Origin: Crambe crambe
Lineage: Eukaryota; Porifera; Demospongiae; Poecilosclerida; Crambeidae
Assembly (NCBI GenBank): GCA_963924555.1
Contig: OZ004591.1
Span: forward strand, 4,650,001 to 4,714,000
Length of the DNA: 64,000 bases
Direction: 5' to 3'
Shown piece after piece: positions 11,237 through 21,800 of this stretch. A program made the translations under genes and the position numbers. Position 1 is the first letter of the stretch. Each line of letters begins with the position of its first letter. Below the pieces are notes generated by a model. The model saw only the letters and a list, made by a program, of their open reading frames with translations. It did not search any database and was not told the origin of the DNA.

Positions 11237-12914
11237 CTGATAACTTTGCTATGGACCAATAATGCTGTGTTTAATTTATGATGTTCGCTATTATTGAGAT
11301 TGCCATACTATAGCTATATGTCCCAGAGACAAGAAATATTTGTCCTAGGACAGAATATGTCAGAAATATTTGGTCCTAGTGCTGTATTTTATGATTATTT
11401 TATCCATTAGCTATAGAGATTGAATAATTCTCTCTGGAAGGACTAAGTATGTTGCTATATTTGGTCCCAGCTATATTAGCTATAGGAGACAAAATATGAC
11501 ATGGTAGGACCAAACACGTTTGTCATATTATGTCCCAGAGACAAACGTATTTTGTCCTAGGACAAAATATGTCAGAAATATTTGGTCCTAGGACTAATTA
11601 TGTCAGAAATATTTGGTCCTAGGACAAAATATTGGTAGGACCATTTATGTCATGACAGGACCCCCATCCCCATTTTTAAGTAATTTTGGGCCCCCCATGC
11701 CCAAATTTATCATAAATATGGGGATCCCTCAAGAATTTTAGGGACCCCGTATTTTTAAGGATCCCCATGCCCAAATTAATGGGGATCCCTCAATAATTTT
11801 GGGGACCCCCTGATATGGACAAGATATCGATATTAATGATTTTTTTATCTGTAGCTATAGCTACTTAGCACAATACCAATCCTTTTTTTTTTTTTTTTTT
11901 TTTTGTTCTTCCAGAAATCTGGTGGTACATGGGCACACCGATTAGGAAGGCTATCATATACGTTGACAGTCCTCAGGAGGACTATCACCAGCTAGCTATA
12001 GTTATCCAGTGAGAGCCATACACATTCAGGCAGTCCCTTCTCTGAATGTCAAATCCACTGCACTGGAAGTGAAGTGGGCTGTAATCCTTTCATATTTGGT
12101 GAGAAATTTAGTACCAGCTGCATCAGTAAGCCACTTGCCCTGTAGCTAGTAAGGCAGTTTTGTCCTCATCAAATCCTTCTTCCAATATTGAACAGGCTTA
12201 TCATTCTTTCTACAATAAAAGTTTACGTTGACATGTTCCAACCTGTGGAAACTTTAATACAAATGAATTGCTTAGCCACGATAGCTATTATAGCTACATA
12301 GGTTGAAATATAACCAGGCCAATAATATTTTTTACAGACTAGATCATTGGTTCGGTGCGGCTATCATCATGAATAGTTGCAGCATCTTCAACCTGCCATA
12401 AGCTTGGATTAAGCTCAAGAATTTGCCTTACCTACTCAAATACAGTCATATAATCGCCTATAGACATAAATGCCCTGAACATGGCTATAAACTCTACCCT
12501 CATAGCTATAGGGCTATGGAAATGTTAGTTGTGCACCAATTCATGGGTTGTCAATGCACCAGGGTCTCATGACTTTATTGAAGGGCTCCCTCCCTCCCTC
12601 CCTCCCCCCTCTCTCTCTCTCCATGGATGATCAATATAAGCCTAAGGGCTCATAGCTAGCTACATACATATATTATGAAACAAGGCTAGCCGCATGCAAC
12701 TGTTGTTTAATATTATTGCTTTATTATAGTAGACTAGAGTTTACAACTATTATGCCCCAGTTAGCTCACCAGTACAGATCAGCCTCTTCAGCATGAAAAA
12801 CTTGCACTTTTTTTCTTAGTTTGTCACCCTTTTCAAAGATAGCGTACGCATGCGCATGGGGTCCCTAATTTTACAGGGGGGACCCTGATTTTACGATAAT
12901 TTTGGGGGGTCGGG
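11237..12914. other. Ginger1 3' non-coding and subterminal region
   Basis: No supported gene. 11330-11650 carries a loose array of GGTCCTAGGACAAAATATGT-like words, and 11650-11810 carries repeated GGGGATCCCTCAA / GGGGACCCC words. A T-run lies at 11883-11904 and a CTCC/CT tract at 12586-12620. 12840-12952 returns to GGGGTCCC words that lead into the terminal repeat. Such arrays are typical of transposon subterminal binding regions, but that role is inferred. Confidence 0.55.
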
Positions 12915-12952
12915 GGTCCCCAAATTTATGGGGTCCCTAAATTTACGTGACA
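12915..12952 (-). repeat. Ginger1 right terminal inverted repeat
   Basis: It ends in TTTACGTGACA and is followed directly by CCGG (12953-12956), which matches the CCGG at 4074-4077. The pairing with 4078-4115 is imperfect but keeps the terminal TGTCA and the GGGACCCC block. Confidence 0.75.
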
Positions 12953-13028
12953 CCGGGTCAAAAAACTGGACCAGGCCTAGTGGTGGGGCATTTTCCTGAG
13001 AAACCGCTTATGATCTTTCATAAATACA

Positions 13029-16000
13029 CTGTAGTGGTTTGATGTCCCTAGCTGGTGAGCAAAATGAGCTCATAGACTATATAGAATTGTTTAGAAAGAT
13101 GGGCGTGTCCATCGGACCAATCGCGAACCCCTCCCCAAGGCCAAGACCAACCGAACTCGGGGGAGTGGCTGGGAGTCCTTCACAGCGTAATAATGGCAGT
13201 GCGTTTGTATGAACCCAGCCCTCGACATGGTCCCTTCTTTTCTTCGGTTGATGGACAGATCTATATGTGGGGAGGATGTACTGAAGATTATTTTAGGAAG
13301 GAAATTGCTTTCGTTGAGCTCGAGACTTTTGATTGCTACCTCGAGACTTGGACAAGAAAGACAACTAAAGGAGACCCTCCCCTTTGGCTCTACAATGGTG
13401 CCTGTGCATCTTCAGGACATAACATCTACATGTATGGAGGGTATGATAGAAAGTCATTTTGTGGTTCTCTACATGAATTCAACACTAAGACACTATCATG
13501 GAGGGAATTGGCACCACACAGTGCTGACGGTCCAATGAAGAAGTATGGCTGTGGTATGATTGTATGGGGAGAGAAATTGATATTATTTGGGGGGTGTGGC
13601 ATCCCATCCAGCCCCACCCAACCAGGAGCAGACTTCATAAAATTAAAAGATGCCAAATATTCTGTTGGACGGACTAATGAGATGCATGTCTTTAATCTCA
13701 GGGAAGGTAAGAATAGTACATACATAGTGCATGTATGGTGTGGATGGCTGGTATACAACAAATAAGGAGTTAATTATGCAATTCTTTACAGGGAAATGGT
13801 CGTCTCCAACTATCAGTGGAACAAGGCCACCTCCCTGCAATAAATTTTCCTTCACTCAGATAGATGACCACCATGCAGTGCTATTTGGGGGGAGGCAGCA
13901 TGAAGGGAGGACTAATGATGTGTATATATTTGACATGACAAGAATGGTGAGATTCAGATGTGGTTGATGCAACATTGGCTAGTTACATAACTGCATAATT
14001 TGCAGCACTGGAGTAAACTGACTCATCAGGAGGGAGAACCTTGTCCAGTAGGGAGGTCAGCACATGCTGCAGTCTGTCTGGGTTATGGTGGAGATCACCA
14101 CCAACTTCTAGTGGCTGGAGGGTTAGATCCTAATGGAAGGATACTGAATGATATTTGGATATTGGATCTGAAATCCTGGATGTGGAGGGAGGTCAGGGTT
14201 CATGTATATAGTTTACAGCTACTCTGACTTTCAATGTAGCGTCAGTGCTTGTATAATGTCCAATGGTTGAAAGCCATCAGCTAATCACCGAGCCGTTAAA
14301 AACAAACAAATAAGTGATTAAAATGTAGGAGAATATTCTTTGGCAGTTGAATAGATTCTTGAATTTAGTCCTATACACTGGGAATGATATGTACTTGGTG
14401 TAGGTTAAAGATTCACATATCCTGTCAAGATGGGGCCATGGTGCTGCTGCCATTAGTCTCAGTCCAGGACTGACAGAGGTTGTCATGTTTGGTGGTTCTC
14501 CAGAGTGGTCACCAAATCAGGATCATAGTGAGGTCCAAAAGATTGCCAACACCACTATTTTAAGATTTGGTGAGTTGTCTCCTTGCTGTACTGTACCCTG
14601 AAGAAGTTCTATATTGTATTAGCTACTGTATAATTATTTTCTTTTCAGTTTTTTGTTTGTTTGTTGTTTGTTTGTTTGTTTAGTATCAAATTCATTTCCT
14701 TTACAAGTTAATTTGTGGCCTACAAAAATGCCCACTAATCGGATTTATAACTTATAAAAACAGAAATAGCCTGTAAAGCTGTAGCTATCTGCAACCGAGG
14801 AGTTCCTCTGTATATGCATGGGGTATAATGATTATAGGAGGTATGCCTTATGCAAATCCTTCATGCAAAAATCATAGAGAGTTGAGTTAGCTATCAATGA
14901 TTTAGCTAATTATGTGTTATCTTGCAGAGTTGCAGTCTCTCACTGGAGAGTGGGTGCTGACAGATGTAGCTGACAATAGCCAGAGAGGGACAAGTGAGAG
15001 GATCAGGGAGAAAATGGTGAAGATGGCTCAGAGTGCAGCAGTAGCAAGACCAGTGGCTGTGACTGGAAGAGATAAAGTGATGAGGGATCTTGTCAGGGAA
15101 GCTGAGAGGAGAGTGTCAGCAGGTATAGCCTAGGTAGCTATCAGCTCATATTATGTCATCATGTCATACACATGCACACAGCTGAAGAAAGAGCTACAGT
15201 ATCAGAGAGGAGATTGCGTGAAGCTGTTATGGAAGCAGAGAGGAGAGTATCTGAAGGTAGCTAATAATTATTATATCTTTGTCATTCTGGATAATCATAT
15301 TCATACAGCTGAAGAAAGAGCTAGAGAAGCAGAAAGAGGTTTGACAGAATATGAAGAACGTCTACAACAACTGGAGACTCAGTGGGTGGTGAGGAGGGCA
15401 GAGATTCAGTTGACTGGTCCAGAACTTGGAAGGGGAGGATGGGCCACAGTCAGTGTCGCTACATTCAGAAGAGCTAAAGTAGCCGCCAAATCTATCCACC
15501 GTCAAATAGTATCACCCCACAATCTGCAAATGTTCCAACGAGAGATGAATATGGCTGCCAGATTACGCCACCCTAACCTGGTCCAGTTCATTGGTGCCAC
15601 CATAGAAGGAGAGATGATGATTCTGACAGAGCTCATGCCCACCAGTCTGAGAAAGGAGCTGCAAAATGAATACATGTCTCCAAGACTAGTAATCTCCATA
15701 GGTCTGGATGTGGCCAGAGCCCTCAACTACCTCCATCTGATGCAGCCGGACCCCATCATCCATCGTGACATCAGCAGTGCCAATGTCCTCCTTGAGCCCA
15801 TCTCTAGCAACAAATGGAGAGCCAAAGTCTCAGATTATGGTTCCGTTAATCTTCTCCAGCAGTTGCAGACAGAATGTCCTGGCAATCCAGCCTATTCTGC
15901 CCCTGAAGCCAACAAACCTCGCCAACAGTCCCCCAAGATGGACATCTACAGCTATGGAGCTCTCCTCCTGGAGATGCTGACTGGTGAACTCCCCATCAGA

Positions 16001-16697
16001 GAAGAACGAGGACGTCTAATTCGTATGGTCCATCACCGACCACTGCTTGCTCTCATCCGAAGGTGTTTGATGGAGAAGAAAGAAGACCGACCCAATGCCA
16101 GTGACATCATCTCTGAGTTGGAACCATGAAACTTGATATAGACACAAGTAGCTAGTTTTGTTGGTTTATATAGTGTTAACTTTTCAACTTGAGTTTTGCC
16201 TGTTGTAGTTTGTTTTTTGATACGAGCCCCTCCCTCCGAAAATAACAAAACGATATCCCTTACCATTTATCCAGTGAAGATGGAGACAGCTGCACCTGTG
16301 CAAGAGACTGAATCTTCCCACTCTCCCAGTCTCGCGCCAACATGTACAGACTCTGCTCTAACAGTCAACCCTTTCTTCGACTACCGTAAACTGATAGACG
16401 ACATTTCCACACGACTCTTCAAGGAGAATGCCTTGAGGCTAGCCAACCTGTATGAGCTGCCTAGCTGGTACTTCGAGATTGGACCCAGTAAGGATCCTTC
16501 TTACGCCCTTAGAGTGTTGATGGCCTTGGAAGGAAAGGGTCTGTATTCTCCTAGTAATCTGAAGGGTCTTGTAGAAGCACTGAAGAACATTGAGAGGGAG
16601 GACTTGTGCACTGTGGTGAAGGAGTTCATCGGTAAGACTAGATGTTATGCCTGGGGATATAAAAGTACTGGCTGTGTCTTACCTCTAGTGTCCTAGG
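13029..16697 (+). repeat. Segmental duplication, copy 2
   Basis: It begins with CTGTAGTGGTTTGATGTCCC, the same words as position 1, and runs parallel to copy 1 to just after the DED exon. Coding exons are more alike than introns. Exon 7 has the same length (821 bp) in both copies. Copy 2 is the one linked to the complete DED-MATH gene, so it is probably the parental arrangement. Confidence 0.9.
13193..16129 (+). CDS. Kelch repeat / coiled-coil / TKL-type protein kinase, copy 2
   Basis: Seven exons: 13193-13706, 13792-13946, 14006-14191, 14404-14569, 14928-15122, 15182-15256, 15309-16129. They join in phase to 703 codons plus stop. The domain order matches copy 1: kelch blades (about 1-340), a shortened coiled coil, then the kinase with GRGGWATV, VAAK, HRDISSANV, DYG and APE. 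Relative to copy 1, exon 5 lacks 18 bp and exon 6 lacks 21 bp, both multiples of three and both in the coiled coil, so the frame is kept. Kelch residues differ more than kinase residues (for example SCPFFSS versus HGPFFSS near the start), while exon 7 is almost identical. Both copies therefore appear functional. The DED-MATH gene starts only about 150 bp downstream on the same strand. Confidence 0.88.
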
Positions 16698-18671
16698 TTG
16701 TGTCTAATCATGCCCACTAACCCTCCATAGTGCACTGTAATGGATGGATACATCGAGTAATCACATTAGCTATAGCCTCTTCCTCTCTCCTGCATTAATT
16801 TTAAGATTTGAAGGTTACAGGCTACAGTTTGCTTATGAATTATTCAAGAGTTATTATTAATTCCTTTTATAAAAAATAAAGCTTCTAGAGGCTTTTTAAT
16901 CATGTGTGACTCTCTCATGTGTGACTCTTATGTGTGACTCTCTCATGTGTGACTCTCTTACTGCAGAAAAGAAGTCAGCACAAGGTCTGGCTCAAGAACG
17001 CATAAGACGACAAACACACCCCCAGACATCGACATACGTGTACAAAAGAGGACAACTAAACCCCAGCACTAGTTTCCCTGGCAACAGTAACACTCTCCAA
17101 CTAAACCCCTCCTTGATGTACCACAGCTCTACTTCACTCGACACCACTGGGGCAGGGCCCAGAGCCAATCTTCAAGTAGATATTGGTAGAAGTCACAGCA
17201 GACCTAATCTTGACACTTTTGTAGATGGTTCTGCAGTTGAAACAGATGCAGTTCATCCATTGCAACCACAAGCATCACCTTCATTTGATTTCGGTGCATC
17301 AGTCACAGGTTTGCAGATGGTGTTGATAAGTGCTGCAGCTCTAAAGAAACAGCTTAACCTCATTGCTAAGAACTACCCCATTGCTGAGTCCTCACCTATG
17401 AAGACTCATGAGCCTGCTTTCTTAATGAAAGCTGTTGTAGCTGCTGAGGATGTGGTGACTAATTTAGAGCAGGCACAAAGTGGAGGTTCGAGACGATTCA
17501 GCCATAGCAGTTCTTATATTGAAATGTCTCGCGTGTCCAGTCGCTGCTCAGAGGGACCAGATGACATAAAACCAGACCCCACTACTCTGAAGGATGAGAC
17601 AGGTATAATATAATTATCAGGGGTGTACTCACTGTACTGATATACTAGTAGGTAGTCATATCCCACACATTTGGCAGAGTCAGCATTAGCTACTTATGGT
17701 GTAACTTCTCTCTTACAATACTAACTAGTTCTGATATTAGGCATAGAATATAGAAATGTAGAATGTAGACTGGAGACTCTGAGGAACCCCTCAATGTAGA
17801 CAGCTTTGTGTCTCCTGCTCCTTATTTGAGGAGACACAGGTGCATCTTTAGAGAAGTGTCCTAACTTTGCAGTCTCAGTGAGTCCACAGAGTGAATTACT
17901 TGAGATACAGGTGGATCTTGGTAGAAGTGTCCTGACTTTTTTACATTCTCAGGGAGTCCACATTGAGGGGTTTCATTAACTGCTCACTGTACAGGCTAGA
18001 GACTCATAATTTTATTCTCTTTGATTGCAGCGGTGATGTTTAAATCCCCTGACAAACCCAGGAAGCCTTTGATAAAGAGGAGCTCACTCACTGCTCCTCG
18101 AGCAGACAAAATGCACCCTGCACCTTCCTCTTCTTCAGACTCCACCTCTTTCCCACTGCACCCTCTCCCAGCTATTTCGGTCCAGAGCAGCCTCAGTCGA
18201 CGGCGCAGTCGTAAAGAAGATAAAAAACTGAGTAAAAATGGCATCTTGATGTGGCACTTGAAAGTTAAGAGACTCAAGGATCACATTCTGCATCATGATA
18301 GCAGTATTGAGAGTGATGATTTCTACGACAGTTCTCGACGGAAAGTGAGGGCAGTTTTGAAACCACATGGTTTGGGAGAAGACGCTGGATCACACATGAC
18401 TCTTCTCATTCATAGCTTGGACGAACCAAAGGTCAACTCGCTATCCAATACTGAGATTGTAGTGAACGTTCTAGATCCTCTCTCTGATTCTCCAGCTCTG
18501 GTCATCCGGCCAATCAGACGCTTTCTGGAGAGGCGGGGCATTCGTGTGGTGCAGCAGTTTATGACTCACTCCCAGATAGAGAATTTCAAGTCTAGCTACA
18601 TAACCATCTCCTTGGCCATCATAGGCAAGCAGCAGCAGGAAGAAAGTGAAGGGAGTGAGGTAGAAGAATAA
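16280..18671 (+). CDS. DED plus C-terminal TRAF/MATH-like protein, gene 1
   Basis: Three exons, 16280-16631, 16967-17602 and 18031-18671, join in phase to 542 residues. Residues about 25-117 match the death effector domain pattern: FFDYRKLIDDISTRLF, a second helix ENALRLANLYELP, then ALRVLMALEGKGLYSPSNL and IEREDL. Exon 2 is a Ser/Pro-rich linker with a helical patch. The C-terminal exon, after a basic stretch, has GILMWHLKVKRL, KVRAVLKPHGLGEDAGSHMT, EIVVNVLDP and FMTHSQIENFKSSYITISLA. This order and spacing resembles the TRAF-C/MATH beta sandwich (NGDG-GTHLSL, VTLMLLDQ, F-HSxLE-YxxDDTxxI). The MATH assignment is by pattern only. A DED would recruit other DED proteins and a MATH domain binds receptor tails, so an adaptor role is inferred. 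The start is the first ATG, conserved in the duplicated copy. Confidence 0.78.
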
Positions 18672-18867
18672 AGTTACTTATGATGGAAAATAGAGGGAGC
18701 TAAATTAGAAATACCAATTTTGGTCATATTTATTTTTAATTTTGATATACGATGACATCATCATTATTTTTATAATAGTCGGGGATGTTGTTTTCTTTCT
18801 CTGCGGAAGCCCATAGCTGAAATAAAAGTATAGATAGCTGTAGCAGTAGCAGGATCTGCAGTTAGTT

Positions 18868-21800
18868 ATGGCTAACATGGATATGGAGAAGATTCGAAGT
18901 GATTACAAGAAAGGGTTTAGGAAGCTCTTGGTAAAAATAGCCAACGGATTTTCGGGAGAGGACTGTGAAAAAATAGGTTTCATTCACTTGGAAGGTATTA
19001 ACAGAGAAAAGTATGAAAAGAGTCCTTTGAAATTGCTGGAACAACTGCAAAGGCGTGGAGAGTTCTCTTATGATAAGCCACAAAACCTGATGGAAATTAT
19101 GGAAGGATTGCCAGACCTGACTGAGAAGAAAAATCTTGTGCAGAGATTTATAGGTAAGAATAGTGTGGATGGCGGCATAGGATAGTAGTTAGATGTGCAG
19201 AGCTTGTTAATTAAACTATGATTGTAGAATAATATTAGATGCATAAAAATGCAGAGTAAAAGTGACAATTGAAATTGTTTCCTATTGCAATTATTTCCTA
19301 TTATGCAGATGAAAACAGGTCTATCATATCTACATTTGCTGTTCAGCAGCGTGCACTCCCACCCGTTCCCATCTCTTCCAATAGCCTAGGGCATTATCGA
19401 GAGAACCCAGGGGAATTGCAAACAGAGGCTGAAGAGCGGTTAATTCCAGCCCCTGAGCAGAACACTGATGACTCAGCATACACTACCTTCTTCAAGCCTC
19501 CATCCCATTCATTGCCTCTGGACATAGCAGGTACCACCTTTACCGAGCGCCGCTTGAGGTCTTTGAGTTTCAAATCTGAGTCTTCAAGGTCTCAAGGCAG
19601 TTCGAACGAGGATGAAAGTGATCCGATATACTCTGAGCCTTACACGGCGGTATTGATATCCACCCCTCAAGGTATGCCTCTTGACATTTTAGACAGTGTA
19701 TAGTAACTTGAGCTGCATGAGGTGACAGATATAGTAGCTATAGCTCAAGTATTTCCCCATGAAGATGGTAGCTACTGGAAGAATCCTGTAATGCAGTTAC
19801 CTGCCTATAATTATGAGGTAGAAAATGAAAGTGGGAGCACCCTATAGTACCCCTCTCAGTTAGGGGGGGGAACACTGTAGCTGCATGTATACTTTTAGTG
19901 AATGGCAGATCACACAACTGACATCATCATTATAATGTTTACTATACAGTCACAGCCGAAGTTGTTATGGTTGGCCATTGTTATGAAAACTATAGGGTTC
20001 ACGCACACCCACTCATTCAGTGAGAAATATTATGTAGACCAAATAGCCTGCATGGTGCAGCTCAGTTACGTCTTGATCCAGCTGCATGAAGCTTATTTAT
20101 TGCTACTACTTATGTGTGCAGCTTTGCAGCAAAACTTGGCATTAGCCTCCTTATAATCATTGAAGCTAAAGTCTATTTACATTCACCTTGCCCCTTGATC
20201 ATTCACTATAACTGCTACAATTCTTAACCAAATTTCTAGTTTAATGCATCGACAGAGAGCTGATTATCCACTCTCTCTATTGGTGTTTGAACTAAGAATT
20301 GAGCAGTTATAGTGAATGATCAAGGGGCAAGGTAAATGCAATAGACTTTAGTGATAATTTTCTTCAGTGTTTACACAGTGATCTGCACACACACCCTTTA
20401 CAGTGGATTGCAGTAATCTTGCAACATGAAATTCAAACCAAAATTTACATAGCCTCCTTTCAAAGGACTTAATTGTGGCTTTGGAGTTGGGGTACTTGAA
20501 AGGAAGCTATGTAAATTTTGGTTTGGTGTTCTGAATTTCATGTTGCAAGATAACTGCAATTCACTGTACTTTCATATACCTTGAGCACCCAGTGTCAGTG
20601 ATGCAAAGATTCTGGAATCTCCTGTGCCAACATAACTACTTAAAGGGTTGATAAGCTAATTGAGCCCATGCAGGGTTTTCTGACAGCTCTCTAAATCTTA
20701 AACATTCGCCAGGCCTGAGTAGTCAGGGGAAACTACCAGGTAGAAGATGATTGCTATTATACCTGCTACATGTAACATGATGCTATAAGGAAGAGTTCCC
20801 CCCTGGCCATGAATACCAGTGGCATCTCTGGGAATTAATTTGCTACAACAATACAATTAGCTAATCTACATTGACTATGTGAAACAAGGACCTAGATTCT
20901 GACAATCATGTCTTTCCAACATCAATTAACCCTTTCAGTGAACTATTATAGGACAACATATAATGAGGTGCTTTCAGGGCAAGAACAATTATCCAATCCT
21001 TCTCAATCCAACTTAGTAGAATTATGCAGTTAGTCTTTCATTCAACAATCGTAATCAGTTCCTTTTAGGGCAAAGTATTGATATCATGGAACCATCTAAA
21101 AATGGAGAAATCCAACGTCATGATCTATTAAAACTGTTTGTACAATTTCAGATTTGATGTATGTATATATATATATATACAAGTTTTATCTGAGAGGTTT
21201 GTCCATCTCATTGATGTTTTTGTCTTTCTTTGTTGCAGAGCAATTCCCTTACCTTCAGCAGCGGATGAAATTGCTTGTTAAGCCGATGAGGAGTATGATT
21301 GCTGGGACCAGTGAGGGGAGGAAAGTGGTCACAAGTGCGATCATGTCCTGCGAGAGACTGAAATCCACTTTCTTTCTTGAAATTCTCTTTGGAGATGGAA
21401 GCAGGGAGCCGTATCTTTCTGCAAATCTTTACCAAAATCACGGTATGTATGGTATGATCAATACATAGTCTATAACTGGGAAATTTCCTGTGATAAGTCT
21501 TTACATACACCATTCCCGAGAGGAATTTGCCAGATTTAAGGTATTTGCAATGATAGTAAGATGGGGATATTCCCATCAGTCTCCTGTTAATTAAATGCAT
21601 AGACTTGACAGTGCATAAATGAAATTTATAAGGGACTGATCCATTCTTAATGGTGTCATTTTGTGCACTCTTTAATTAATTAAGCACTCCTTCAAATATC
21701 TAGTGCACTTTGTTTTATACCACATGACTTCCTTCCTAGCCACTAGAGCATGGTATCATATCATACACCTGTCCTTTCTAGTTCTTGTCCAATCATGCAT

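Larger units (their letters stand above)
4078..12952 (+). mobile_element. Ginger1-type DNA transposon, near complete
   Basis: The left end reads TGTCAAGTAAAAATGGGGAC and the right end, on the other strand, reads TGTCACGTAAATTTAGGGAC. Together they form imperfect terminal inverted repeats rich in GGGGACCCC words. CCGG flanks the element on both sides (4074-4077 and 12953-12956). Ginger1 elements are known to have TGT-type ends, CCGG- or CCGT-specific target duplications, and a Gypsy-integrase-like transposase with a GPY/F motif and an added OTU or Ulp1 protease. All these traits are present here. No reverse transcriptase, RNase H or long terminal repeats are found, which rules out an LTR retrotransposon. 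Nested insertions at 4137-6547 and 7639-8449 account for about 3.2 kb. The element sits between the two duplicated kelch-kinase segments. Confidence 0.87.

Noticed and set aside
12000-12280. Minus-strand coding-like stretch in the Ginger1 3' region
   Set aside because: A short open piece is visible, but it is interrupted by stops, has no convincing splice sites and matches no family I know.
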